Below the pieces are notes generated by a model. It worked only from the letters and a program-made list of their open reading frames with translations. It was not told where the DNA came from and searched no databases. DNA of 48,184 bases from an uncultured Elusimicrobia bacterium (lineage in GTDB: Bacteria; Elusimicrobiota; Elusimicrobia; Elusimicrobiales; UBA9959). Position 1 is the stretch's first letter; every line of letters starts with the position of its first letter. Shown piece by piece: positions 35,153 through 42,738 of this stretch. The stretch covers positions 1-48,184 of the forward strand of contig CAIQNV010000032.1 of assembly GCA_903873295.1 (NCBI GenBank), in the 5' to 3' direction. Position numbers and translations under genes: made by a program.

Positions 35153-35181
35153 TTGACACCCCCCGGTAAATAATATAGATT
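35153..35181 (+). promoter_or_regulatory. Sigma70-type promoter of speH-speE
   Basis: Consensus TTGACA (35153-35158), a 17-base spacer and TAGATT (35176-35181), 19 bases before the speH ATG. Confidence 0.65.
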
Positions 35182-35200
35182 GTTAAGCCGGAAAATACAT

Positions 35201-35554
35201 ATGAAAGCCCTTGGCCAACACCTGATACTGGAACTCTACGGCTGCAGAGCCGCGGCGCTTTCGTCCGTGTCCGCCGTGCAGGACGCCATGCTGAAAGCAG
35301 CCAAGGCCGCTGACGCCACCATAATAGATTCGATCTTCCATCACTTCAAGCCCTACGGCGTTTCAGGCGTTGTGGTTATCGCCGAATCCCACTTCGCGAT
35401 ACACACCTGGCCGGAGCATCAATACGCCTCCGTGGATCTTTTCACCTGCGGCGCAAAAACCCGCCCGTGGGAGGCGTTCAAAGTGGTGAAGAAGAAATTC
35501 GGGGCCGCGCATTTCAGCGTTATGAAGATGGAGCGGGGACTGCTTCCCAAATAG
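35201..35554 (+). CDS. speH: S-adenosylmethionine decarboxylase proenzyme, prokaryotic class 1B
   Basis: 117 residues from the ATG at 35201; a TTG at 35180 lies inside the promoter and is rejected. Catalytic residues match the Thermotoga enzyme in both identity and position: S63, the self-cleavage serine that becomes the pyruvoyl group, in IAESHFAIHTWPEH; H68; and C83 in VDLFTCGAKTRPW. The enzyme decarboxylates SAM to give the aminopropyl donor for spermidine synthesis. Its stop codon directly abuts the speE ATG (TAG-ATG), so the two are tightly coupled. Confidence 0.95.
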   Translation: MKALGQHLILELYGCRAAALSSVSAVQDAMLKAAKAADATIIDSIFHHFKPYGVSGVVVIAESHFAIHTWPEHQYASVDLFTCGAKTRPWEAFKVVKKKFGAAHFSVMKMERGLLPK

Positions 35555-36529
35555 ATGAAGAAGAAAACCAAATTTGACTGGATCAAGAATTCCAAAAACA
35601 TTCTGCCGAAGGGGGAATGGTTCGTTGAATTTTTTACGCCCGGAGAGCTGCACGCCCACCGCGCCCTGGAGGTGCTTGAAACCTCCTCCACGGCCTTCCA
35701 GGAAGCCGCGCTGATAAAGACGCATACTTTCGGCAAGGTGCTGGTGCTGGACGGAGAAACCCAGTCCAGCCAGTACGACGAAGCCTTCTATCACGAATCC
35801 CTCGTCTGCCCGGCCCTGCTGGCCCACCCGGCCCCGAAAACCGCGCTGATACTGGGAGGGGGGGAAGGCGCCACCGCCAGGGACATTCTCAACGACCGCG
35901 GCATAGAGCGCGTGGTTATGGCCGACATCGACTACAACATACTGCGCTTCGCGGAGAAGCACCTTGAGTCCTGGCACCGCGGCGCCTTTGCCGATCCGCG
36001 CCTGCGCCTGCTGGCCCAGGATGCCAGGAAGTGCGTGGAGAACACCTCTTTAAAATTCGACCTTGTTTATTCGGACCTCCCCAGCCCCATCGAGGGCGGT
36101 CCGGCCTACGCTCTCTACACGCTGGAGTTCTACCGCCGTATGAAGAAGATACTGGCCCCGGGCGGGATCTTCGCCATGCAGGCGGGCCCCGGGACCCCGC
36201 TGCAGTTCGACCTGCACCCGGCTATTTACAACACGCTCAGGAAGGTCTTCCGCTTCGTCGGCAGCTATACCGCTTTCATCCCCTCTTACGATATGCCGTG
36301 GACCTTTCTCTACTGCACGGACCTTCCGGCCCGCGCGCCCGCCGGGCTTAACGCCGCCGCGCTTGACCTGGCCGCGGCCGAAAGGCTTAAGCGCCCGCTG
36401 AAGTATTCCGACGGGCTGACCATAACCGGGGCCTTTTGTCTCCCCAAATACTACCGGGGAAGGATAGAGGCCTCGCGCGCCGTAATAACCGCGGCGCGCC
36501 CCATGTTTTTCAGCACTTCGCAGCATTAA
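35555..36529 (+). CDS. speE: Spermidine synthase (polyamine aminopropyltransferase)
   Basis: 324 residues. The N-terminal beta domain carries FGKVLVLDGETQSSQYDEAF (about residues 56-75) and YHESLVCPALLAHP; the Rossmann domain has ALILGGGEGATARDILNDRG (about 97-116), the acidic loop MADIDYN, and DLVYSDLPSPIEGGPAYALY (about 169-188), which holds the catalytic and putrescine-binding acids. It transfers an aminopropyl group from decarboxylated SAM to putrescine or a related amine; thermospermine or other triamine products cannot be excluded. The coupling with speH supports polyamine synthesis. The C-terminus is somewhat longer than in the E. coli enzyme. Confidence 0.93.
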   Translation: MKKKTKFDWIKNSKNILPKGEWFVEFFTPGELHAHRALEVLETSSTAFQEAALIKTHTFGKVLVLDGETQSSQYDEAFYHESLVCPALLAHPAPKTALILGGGEGATARDILNDRGIERVVMADIDYNILRFAEKHLESWHRGAFADPRLRLLAQDARKCVENTSLKFDLVYSDLPSPIEGGPAYALYTLEFYRRMKKILAPGGIFAMQAGPGTPLQFDLHPAIYNTLRKVFRFVGSYTAFIPSYDMPWTFLYCTDLPARAPAGLNAAALDLAAAERLKRPLKYSDGLTITGAFCLPKYYRGRIEASRAVITAARPMFFSTSQH

Positions 36530-36545
36530 CGGATAATGGAGCCTT

Positions 36546-37073
36546 ATGAAAAAACCAGTTAAGACAGCTAAAAAACCACCGGCTAAAAAGATAGCGGCCA
36601 AAAAAGCCCCGGCTAAAAAAGCCCCGGCTAAAAAGGCCCCGGCTAAAAAAGCCCCGGCTAAAAAAGCTCCGGAGAAAAAAACAGCCAAGGCCGCCCCGGC
36701 TAAAAAAAGTCAGGCGGCGGAGGCGCTGACAAAGCAGGAACTGGCGGAAATATCGGCCAGCCTCAGCGAGATGAAGACGGACATCGCAAAGAACGTAGAG
36801 GATAAGAAAAACCTGGACATGCTCGAGCCCGAAGTGGGGGACTCGATAGACCAGGCCACGCAGAGCCTCGACAAGGAGATCCTCTTCGAACTTTCAGACA
36901 ATGAGCGCAAGATACTCCGCGACATTGAGGCGGCGCTGCGCAAGATGGAAAAGGGCACCTACGGTCTCTGCGAGCACTGTAAGAATATCATTGAGAAGAA
37001 GCGCATAAAGGCCCTGCCCTCCGCCCGCTACTGCATGATCTGCCAGAGCGGCTCGGAAAAGAACAGAGTATAA
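36546..37073 (+). CDS. DksA/TraR-type zinc-finger protein with a Lys/Ala/Pro repeat tail at the N-terminus
   Basis: 175 residues. Residues 1-55 are almost only K, A and P in a repeating APAKK pattern, like histone H1-type bacterial tails. Residues about 60-135 form a long acidic coiled-coil region (LAEISASLSEMKTDIAKNVE, IDQATQSLDKEILFELSDNE, RKILRDIEAALRKMEKGTYG), and a C4 zinc finger follows with C142, C145, C163 and C166 (YGLCEHCKNIIEKKR; ARYCMICQ). DksA-type proteins bind RNA polymerase through the secondary channel. The coiled-coil tip does not show an obvious DksA DxxDxA motif, so it may be a TraR/YteA-like variant. The basic tail suggests nucleic-acid binding (inference). Confidence 0.88.
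   Translation: MKKPVKTAKKPPAKKIAAKKAPAKKAPAKKAPAKKAPAKKAPEKKTAKAAPAKKSQAAEALTKQELAEISASLSEMKTDIAKNVEDKKNLDMLEPEVGDSIDQATQSLDKEILFELSDNERKILRDIEAALRKMEKGTYGLCEHCKNIIEKKRIKALPSARYCMICQSGSEKNRV
36606..36680 (+). repeat. 15-bp tandem repeat encoding the APAKK tail
   Basis: Five consecutive 15-base units of GCCCCGGCTAAAAAA (36606-36680; the second and last units differ by one to a few bases), flanked by more decayed copies. Each unit encodes APAKK. The near-identity at DNA level shows recent unit duplication, so copy number may vary between strains. Confidence 0.85.
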
Positions 37074-37102
37074 GCGGTAACTCAGGGCGGCGGGGGGGAC
37101 GG

Positions 37103-37135
37103 AAAGAGTGAGGAGCGCTGCGGCACTTCTTTTTT
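37103..37135. terminator. Possible bidirectional terminator between the DksA-like and RDD genes
   Basis: AAAGAGTG (37103-37110) can pair with CACTTCTTT (37124-37132) with one bulge, and a T tract follows on the plus strand; the complementary strand has TTTCC after the stem. It lies between two convergent stops. The stem is imperfect. Confidence 0.4.
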
Positions 37136-37171
37136 CCTGCCTTCAGCCGCCTTTCACCGCCGTGATCAGCT

Positions 37172-38059
37172 TCAGGGCATGAGCGAGGACGAGGGGGCGT
37201 CTACCTTGGACAGGACCTGAACCTCCGTCTTGCGCCAGTTTTTGGCTTTGGCCGTTATCTGGAACTTGCGCCCGTTGGAAGAGATCATCAGGGTGTCCGG
37301 CTCAAGCGTTTTGAAAAGCTCGGCCCTGACGGCGTTGACATTGCCGGTGAGGTTCGCCAGAGTCCGCAGATCGTTGGTATAATGCCCCTCGCGCCGCAGG
37401 TATATTTCCTCCAGCCTGGCCAGCTTTGAGATGGTGCGGTGAGCCTCTATTATCTGCTTCTTCTCGTAAGGCGTTACTTTCAGCACCGTATTGTTCAGCC
37501 AGGTGCCGCCCAAGATCACCATCATGCCCCAGGAGGCGGCCAGAACCAGGCCGCCCGCCCAGTCGCTGCGCTCGCGCACGCTTATCACGCGGCTGCCCGC
37601 CACGAAATCATGCAGGGCGCGCTTGTTCTCGGTCACCAGCGCCGCCAGATAGCCCAGGTTGAAGGTGGCGGAACTTAGAAAATAAGCTACGGCCCTTACA
37701 AAAGCCCTCGGGAAGGAAAGATCGCTCCCGTCCCTGGCCTTCACTCTTATGTTCATCATGTACTTGCCCAGCGTGGCGCGTCCGCCGCTAGAGAAGACGG
37801 CTTCGTAAACCACATAAAGGCCCATCCAGAGGAATTTCCAGAGCCACTCGTTGGCGGTGGTATAAGGGAAAAGCCCCGCGCCCACGGCCAGCTTGAGCGT
37901 GGAGTAAGTGGCCAGCACGAAGGGAAGGGAGTCCACCACATAAGCCACGAACCGCTCGTTGAAGCCGGCGGGGACCGGGCCCTCCGCATCGGGAAGGGCG
38001 TAGTCTTCCTGCCCCGGAATTTCCGGGAGCGGCTTGAATTCAAAATCGTTATTTTCCAT
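37172..38059 (-). CDS. RDD-family membrane protein with a C-terminal soluble domain
   Basis: 295 residues. An RDD domain at about 28-160 has three or four membrane segments, with FNERFVAYVVDSLPFVLATY replacing the classical RxxD start, GRATLGKYMMNIRVKARDGS and KRALHDFVAGSRVISVRERS as in the family. A fourth membrane segment (WAGGLVLAASWGMMVILGGT, about 168-187) is followed by a soluble domain (about 200-285; YEKKQIIEAHRTISKLARLE, GHYTNDLRTLANLTGN) that looks like the head of a type II/IV pilin-like protein. RDD proteins are of mixed or unknown function, some linked to transport. The gene is divergent from the amidotransferase gene. Confidence 0.85.
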   Translation of the reverse strand: MENNDFEFKPLPEIPGQEDYALPDAEGPVPAGFNERFVAYVVDSLPFVLATYSTLKLAVGAGLFPYTTANEWLWKFLWMGLYVVYEAVFSSGGRATLGKYMMNIRVKARDGSDLSFPRAFVRAVAYFLSSATFNLGYLAALVTENKRALHDFVAGSRVISVRERSDWAGGLVLAASWGMMVILGGTWLNNTVLKVTPYEKKQIIEAHRTISKLARLEEIYLRREGHYTNDLRTLANLTGNVNAVRAELFKTLEPDTLMISSNGRKFQITAKAKNWRKTEVQVLSKVDAPSSSLMP

Positions 38060-38107
38060 TATAAACCCCGTCTGCCTGCGATTTATCTCAGAGCGACCAG
38101 CGATTTT

Positions 38108-38113
38108 ATTATA
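38108..38113 (-). promoter_or_regulatory. -10 box of the RDD gene
   Basis: A perfect TATAAT on the minus strand, 48 bases before the RDD ATG. No convincing -35 is visible. It faces the amidotransferase promoter in the same 109-base gap. Confidence 0.4.
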
Positions 38114-38130
38114 TCAACTTCGCGAAGCAT

Positions 38131-38159
38131 TTGAATACCCCCTTCAAAATTGTTTAAAT
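38131..38159 (+). promoter_or_regulatory. Promoter of the class II amidotransferase gene, probably leaderless
   Basis: TTGAAT (38131-38136), a 17-base spacer and TTAAAT (38154-38159). The ATG at 38169 is 9 bases after the -10 box, close to the expected start of transcription, and no SD is present. Confidence 0.55.
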
Positions 38160-38168
38160 ATCATTACT

Positions 38169-39005
38169 ATGTGCAGAATAACCGCGGCGATCTCCTCCCG
38201 GCCGGCCTCAAGCCGGGACCTTCTTTGCGGGAATCCCAAAAGCCTGCTTGCCCAGGCCGGCGCCGTTAAGGGCAGGTTCCAGGACGACGGCTGGGGAATG
38301 GGCTTCTACCGCGGCGCGGCCCCGGCGGTGATAAAGAGCCCCGGTCCCGCGCGCCTTGAAATTAAAGCTTTTGAGAAAGCCGCCTCCGCGGCTTCCAGGG
38401 TGGCCGTCGCGCATCTGCGCGACGCCTCGAATCCCTCCGGGCTGCCCAGGGCGAGGCTTATCTCGAATAACAACACCCAGCCCTTCTCGGCGGACGGACT
38501 GATCTTCGCTCACAACGGCACCCTTTTCATCAAGGACGAGATACGCGCGCTGCTGGGTAAATACGCCTCGAAGATAAAAGGCGGGAACGATTCGGAAGTG
38601 CTTTTCTGGCAGGTCGTAAAAATGCTGGACGCCTACGGCTCTCCCGGGGCCGCGCTCGAGATGGCCCTCGACGAGATACGCACCGTCTGGATCTCCTGCA
38701 AAGACAGCCGCCCGGGGCTTAAAGCCCCCTACCGCGGGCTCAACCTTTTCCTGGCTTCCGCTGAAAGCCTTACGGTGCTCTGCCACTACCAGCTTAACGG
38801 GGAGGGGGCCAAAGACGCGCTGCTCACCCCCGGCTGGGAGTTCGGCCGCGTAGCCTGGCGCCGGGAAAAAGACCGGGTCGTGTTCTCAAGCGAGCCGGCG
38901 GATGCGGGCCCGGGCTGGAAAAAGATGAACGACCCGGAGATCGCGCACGCGGAAGCGCGCGGCGGGAAAGTGCGGCTTAGCTTCAAGGCTTTGAGTCTGC
39001 GGTAA
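38169..39005 (+). CDS. Class II glutamine amidotransferase (YafJ/GATase_6-like)
   Basis: 278 residues from the ATG at 38169, chosen because it places Cys at position 2 (MCRITAAIS), the nucleophile of Ntn-type amidotransferases once Met is removed; a longer in-frame reading from 38034 would bury it. Further family features are DDGWGMGFYRG (about residues 39-49), VAVAHLRDASN, NTQPFSADGLIFAHNGTLFI (about 105-124) and NDSEVLFWQVVKML. Proteins of this type hydrolyse glutamine or related gamma-glutamyl amides; no synthase domain is fused, so the acceptor is unknown. The HEAT-repeat gene follows after 39 bases. Confidence 0.88.
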   Translation: MCRITAAISSRPASSRDLLCGNPKSLLAQAGAVKGRFQDDGWGMGFYRGAAPAVIKSPGPARLEIKAFEKAASAASRVAVAHLRDASNPSGLPRARLISNNNTQPFSADGLIFAHNGTLFIKDEIRALLGKYASKIKGGNDSEVLFWQVVKMLDAYGSPGAALEMALDEIRTVWISCKDSRPGLKAPYRGLNLFLASAESLTVLCHYQLNGEGAKDALLTPGWEFGRVAWRREKDRVVFSSEPADAGPGWKKMNDPEIAHAEARGGKVRLSFKALSLR

Positions 39006-39044
39006 CGAGGGCGGCGTCCGGCGGACGGACAAGAGGATCACTCT

Positions 39045-39668
39045 ATGAAATGGTTCCTGATGCTTCTGATTTTTCTCGCCGGGGTTTTCTACCTGGTGAA
39101 CCAGAATAAAGCCGAGGTTAAAAAAAAGGAAATGATCAAGCTGGCAAAAAAGGACGAGATAACCTCCCTGCCCGACCCCGTCCTGCCGGTGAAGCCGGAG
39201 AAGACCTACCTTATAAAGTTCTCCATGGAGACCCTCAAGACCCTGCGCGGGCTCACCCAGGACTCCAACGAAAAGGTGCGCTTCGCCGCGGCCGAGCTGC
39301 TTTGGCAGCTGCAGGACGAGAGCGCCCCGGGCGTGCTTAAGGGCATGCTGGAAACCGAAACCGAATCTTTCGTAAAAAAAAGCATCATCACCATGCTGGC
39401 CAAAGATAAGAGCAAGCTGAGCCTGGCGCTGCTCACCGAGGCGCTTAAGGACTACGACAAAGAGACCCGCCTTAACGCCGTCATCGCCATAGGCACTTTT
39501 TCCAACAAGGAAGCCATCCCGGCTTTGAGCCGCGCGCTGCAGGACTACGACGAGGAAGTGCGCCTCAAGGCCCTTGAAGCGGTAAACCGCATACGCCTGG
39601 ACATAGAAGCGCACAAAGAGCAGCAGCTGCGCGAGCTGGATTCAAAGCCCCTTTTCCGGATAGAATAG
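39045..39668 (+). CDS. Membrane-anchored HEAT-repeat protein
   Basis: 207 residues. One N-terminal membrane segment (MKWFLMLLIFLAGVFYLVNQ, 1-20) is followed by a Lys-rich stretch and then HEAT/PBS-lyase-type helical repeats at about 70-190: ETLKTLRGLTQDSNEKVRFA, VKKSIITMLAKDKSKLSLAL, LLTEALKDYDKETRLNAVIA, ALSRALQDYDEEVRLKALEA. Such solenoids are protein-binding scaffolds. It lies directly upstream of the Bat-type operon but a strong promoter separates it from moxR, so membership in that system is only suggested by proximity. AGAGGA precedes the ATG. Confidence 0.8.
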   Translation: MKWFLMLLIFLAGVFYLVNQNKAEVKKKEMIKLAKKDEITSLPDPVLPVKPEKTYLIKFSMETLKTLRGLTQDSNEKVRFAAAELLWQLQDESAPGVLKGMLETETESFVKKSIITMLAKDKSKLSLALLTEALKDYDKETRLNAVIAIGTFSNKEAIPALSRALQDYDEEVRLKALEAVNRIRLDIEAHKEQQLRELDSKPLFRIE

Positions 39669-39674
39669 GGGCTG

Positions 39675-39704
39675 TTGACAAAAATTCGTCAAATTTTTTA
39701 AAAT
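39675..39704 (+). promoter_or_regulatory. Strong promoter of the MoxR/Bat operon with overlapping dyads
   Basis: Consensus TTGACA (39675-39680), an 18-base spacer and TAAAAT (39699-39704). A perfect palindrome CAAATTTT-TT-AAAATTTG (39690-39707) covers the -10 box, and TTGAC/GTCAA (39675-39679, 39688-39692) covers the -35 side, which suggests an operator. The leader is about 55 bases and contains AAGGAAAAGGA before the moxR ATG. Confidence 0.7.
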
Positions 39705-39765
39705 TTGAGACCGACGCCGGCTGCCCCGGGCCGCCAGGAAACTCCTGAAGGAAAAGGACCAACAT

Positions 39766-40755
39766 ATGGACTCGGAAATCTCAAAACTGAACCAGAAAAT
39801 CCAGCAGGACGCGCTTTTCATACAGGACCTGCGCAAAGAAATGGCCAAAGTGGTGGTCGGCCAGGACGAGCTGATAAACGGACTGCTCGTCGGGCTTATA
39901 GCCAACGGCCACGTGCTGGTGGAAGGCGTGCCCGGCCTCGCCAAGACGCTCACCGTGAAGACCCTGGCGCAGGCGGTTTCAGCCTCCTTCCAGCGCATAC
40001 AGTTCACGCCCGACCTGCTCCCGGCCGACATCACCGGCACGCTGATCTTCAACCCGAAGGAAAGCACCTTCTCGGTGCGCAAGGGGCCCATCTTCGCCAA
40101 CATCATACTGGCCGACGAAATAAACCGCGCCCCGGCCAAAGTGCAGAGCGCGCTGCTGGAGGGCATGCAGGAGCGCCAGGTCACCATCTCCGACTCCACC
40201 TTCAAGCTGCCGGACCTTTTCATGGTCCTGGCCACGCAGAACCCGATAGAGCAGCAAGGCACCTACCCGCTGCCCGAAGCGCAGGTGGACCGCTTCATGC
40301 TGAAGATAAACATCACCTACCCCACCAAGGTGGAGGAAGCGCGCGTGCTGGAGCTGATGGCCCGCCAGACCCTGCCGGTCGCCGGCAAAGCGGTCAGCGT
40401 CGAACAGGTGATGCAGGCCCGCCAGACCGCCGACCTCATCTATGTCGACGATAAGATCAAGAACTACGTGCTGGACCTGGTGATAGCCACCCGCGAGCCG
40501 GAAAAGCACGGCCTCGATAAAATAAAGCCCTGGATAAACTACGGCGCCAGCCCGCGCGCCACCATCTATATGATACAGGCAGCCAAGGCTTACGCGTTCA
40601 TAAACGGCCGCGGCTACGTAACTCCCGAGGACATAAAGGCGGTAGGCTTTTCGGTGATGCGCCACCGCGTGCTGCTCACCTACGAGGCCGAGGCTGAAAA
40701 TATAACCTCCGAGGATATAATAAAGAACATCTTCGAAGCCGTAGAGGTACCGTAG
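39766..40755 (+). CDS. MoxR-family AAA+ ATPase of the Bat operon
   Basis: 329 residues. Walker A EGVPGLAKTLTVKTLA lies at about residues 50-65, the MoxR segment FTPDLLPADITGTLIFNP at about 82-99, Walker B IILADEINRAPAKVQ at about 112-126, sensor 1 MVLATQNPIEQQGTYPLPEA at about 154-173 and the arginine-finger region EAQVDRFMLKI follows. The C-terminal lid contains GASPRATIYMIQAAKAYAFI. MoxR ATPases act as chaperones that mature or insert metals or cofactors into VWA-protein-linked complexes. It opens the operon of DUF58, BatD-like, BatA, BatB/C, BatD and BatE genes. Confidence 0.93.
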   Translation: MDSEISKLNQKIQQDALFIQDLRKEMAKVVVGQDELINGLLVGLIANGHVLVEGVPGLAKTLTVKTLAQAVSASFQRIQFTPDLLPADITGTLIFNPKESTFSVRKGPIFANIILADEINRAPAKVQSALLEGMQERQVTISDSTFKLPDLFMVLATQNPIEQQGTYPLPEAQVDRFMLKINITYPTKVEEARVLELMARQTLPVAGKAVSVEQVMQARQTADLIYVDDKIKNYVLDLVIATREPEKHGLDKIKPWINYGASPRATIYMIQAAKAYAFINGRGYVTPEDIKAVGFSVMRHRVLLTYEAEAENITSEDIIKNIFEAVEVP

Positions 40756-40872
40756 AAGTAAGTACTAAGGATTAAGTTGTAAGTGGTAAGTTGTAAGGAT
40801 TAAGTGATAAATAATATTCCGGCCCTTATCCCTTAACCCTTAACCCTTATCCCTTAACCCTTATCCTTATCC
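40756..40872. repeat. CCTTAWC heptamer array with an inverted degenerate partner, inside the Bat operon
   Basis: Six in-phase heptamers CCTTATC/CCTTAAC run from 40824 to 40865. The left part (40756-40810) holds diverged reverse-complement relatives such as TAAGGATTAAGT (twice) and GGTAAGTTGTAAG. Around the short spacer 40811-40823 the two halves can pair at about 19 of 25 positions, giving a long imperfect hairpin between moxR and the DUF58 gene. It has no coding potential. Confidence 0.7.
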
Positions 40873-40882
40873 CCGTCCCCCT

Positions 40883-41770
40883 ATGAATACCGCTGAAATT
40901 TTAAAGAAGGTCCGGCAGATAGAGATAAAGACCGGGCGTCTGGTCAGCGAAACCTTCGCCGGCCAGTACCAGAGCGTGTTCAAGGGCCGCGGCGTGGAGT
41001 TCTCGGAAGTCCGGGAATACGTACCCGGCGACGATATCCGCTCCATAGACTGGAATGTCACCGCCCGCTGCTCCAAGCCTTTCGTAAAGCAATTCATCGA
41101 GGAACGCGAGCTTACGCTGATGATACTCTGCGACATCTCCGCGTCGCAGTCCTTCGGCTCGTCCGGAAAGCCCAAGAGCGAAGCCGCGGCCGAGCTGGCG
41201 GCCATGTTCGCCTTCTCGGCGCTGAAGAACAGCGACAAGAGCGGACTGCTGCTCTTCAGCGACAAAACGGAGCTCTACATACCGCCCCGCAAGGGCAAGA
41301 ACCACAGCCTGCGCATAATCCGCGAACTGCTGGCCTACGCCCCGAAGAACCGCGGCACCGACATAGCCCAGGCGCTTAAGACGGCCAACAGGGTAATGAA
41401 AAGGCGCGGCATCATAATACTTATCTCCGACTTCAACGCCCCGGATTACTCCCGGGAGGCGCGCCTGACCGCCCGCCGCCACGATCTGATCCCCGTGGTG
41501 ATAACGGACCGCTTCGAGCGCGCCCTGCCTGAAGCGCGCGCTCTCCTGGTGACCGAGCAGCTCGAGGGGGGAGAAAATTTTACCGCCGACCTCTCGAGCC
41601 CGGTCTACCGCGCGGCCTACGAAACGGCGGCCGCCGGCCGCCGCGCGGACATGGAAGCGGTACTGCGCTCTACCGGCTCGGCCTGGATAGATATCGACCC
41701 CGCCCTGCCCGTGTACGGCCCGGTCGTTAAATTTTTCCGGCAGCGCAAGAATAATTTCAGGCTCCTATGA
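40883..41770 (+). CDS. DUF58-domain protein of the Bat operon
   Basis: 295 residues, soluble. The hallmark FKGRGVEFSEVREYVPGDDI followed by RSIDWNVTARCSKPFVKQFI lies at about residues 33-72, and a VWA-like fold follows with the MIDAS-type CDISASQSFG (about 83-92) and IILISDFNAPDYSREARL (about 176-193). DUF58 proteins accompany MoxR ATPases in nearly all MoxR-type operons; the molecular role is unresolved. Its ATG has no SD and follows the heptamer repeat. The stop overlaps the next start by an ATGA junction (41767-41770). Confidence 0.9.
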   Translation: MNTAEILKKVRQIEIKTGRLVSETFAGQYQSVFKGRGVEFSEVREYVPGDDIRSIDWNVTARCSKPFVKQFIEERELTLMILCDISASQSFGSSGKPKSEAAAELAAMFAFSALKNSDKSGLLLFSDKTELYIPPRKGKNHSLRIIRELLAYAPKNRGTDIAQALKTANRVMKRRGIIILISDFNAPDYSREARLTARRHDLIPVVITDRFERALPEARALLVTEQLEGGENFTADLSSPVYRAAYETAAAGRRADMEAVLRSTGSAWIDIDPALPVYGPVVKFFRQRKNNFRLL

Positions 41771-42738
41771 GGAAATCAACGCTCTTCCTGCTGACCGCCT
41801 TCCTGGCCGCCGCGCCCGCCGCGGCGGGCGGGGCGGATACCGGGGTCTCCCTTACGGTGACCCCGCCGGCGGGAAAGATACTGCTGGCCGATTCCTTCAA
41901 GTTTAAAGTGGAAGCCTCGCTGCCTGAAAATTATTCACTTAAGCCCGACACCTCCTCCGCCGACGGCTCGGGGTTCGAGCTGCTTTCCTTCACGAAGGCC
42001 GGAGAAATCAAGAACGGCGGCCGCAAAACCGAAATTTTTGAAGTCAACGCCCGCGCCTTCACCCTCGGGATAAGCACCTTCCCCGCTATCGCCTGGCGCC
42101 TGGGGGAGGCCGACGCTTCGTCCGGAACAACGGTCAACAGCTCCGCCTTTAATCTGGAAGTGCTGCCGCTGTTCAAAACAAAGGAAGGCGAGGCCATACG
42201 CGACATCTATCCGCCTTTCCGCTACGTGCCCTGGCTCTGGCTGCTCGCTCTCGCGCTGGCCGCCGCGGCCGCGCTTTATTTTTATTTCCGCGGGCGCGAC
42301 GGCGCGGCAGGCGGCGCCGCGCGCGGCGCCTGGCTGGACGCGCGCACCCCCTACCAGCGGGCCCGCGACCGGCTTGAGAAGCTGGAGAAGTCGCCGCTCG
42401 CCGCCGCGGGGAAGCTGAAGGAATTTTACACCGGGCTCACCTCCGTCCTGCGCCTTTATCTGGAGGAGGAATTTTCCATCGACGCCGCCCTGATGACCAC
42501 CTCTGTCCTGGGCCGCGAGCTTAAAAGGACCGGGGCCGACATAAAGACCTCGCTCAGGGCCAGGGAATTGCTTCAGAAGTCCGACCTTGTTAAATTCGCC
42601 CGGCTCAAACCGGAGGACGCCGCGGACGATTCCCGCGCCCTGGAGGAGCTGCTGACGGAATTTTACCGGGCAGCGGAAAATGCGCGGGCGCTGGCCGCCG
42701 CCGCGGCTGAACAGAAGAAGGCGGTGGCGAAGCCGTGA
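41767..42738 (+). CDS. Single-pass BatD-like membrane protein of the Bat operon
   Basis: 323 residues: signal peptide (about 1-20), a beta-sandwich resembling a BatD-type domain (VSLTVTPPAGKILLADSFKF, FELLSFTKAGEIKNGGRKTE), one membrane segment (about 156-176, WLWLLALALAAAAALYFYFR), then a cytoplasmic helical domain (YQRARDRLEKLEKSPLAAAG, EFYTGLTSVLRLYLEEEFSI) that recurs in the C-terminus of BatD. It overlaps both neighbours by 4 bases. It is probably a short BatD paralogue, with the same cytoplasmic adaptor domain. Confidence 0.75.
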   Translation: MRKSTLFLLTAFLAAAPAAAGGADTGVSLTVTPPAGKILLADSFKFKVEASLPENYSLKPDTSSADGSGFELLSFTKAGEIKNGGRKTEIFEVNARAFTLGISTFPAIAWRLGEADASSGTTVNSSAFNLEVLPLFKTKEGEAIRDIYPPFRYVPWLWLLALALAAAAALYFYFRGRDGAAGGAARGAWLDARTPYQRARDRLEKLEKSPLAAAGKLKEFYTGLTSVLRLYLEEEFSIDAALMTTSVLGRELKRTGADIKTSLRARELLQKSDLVKFARLKPEDAADDSRALEELLTEFYRAAENARALAAAAAEQKKAVAKP

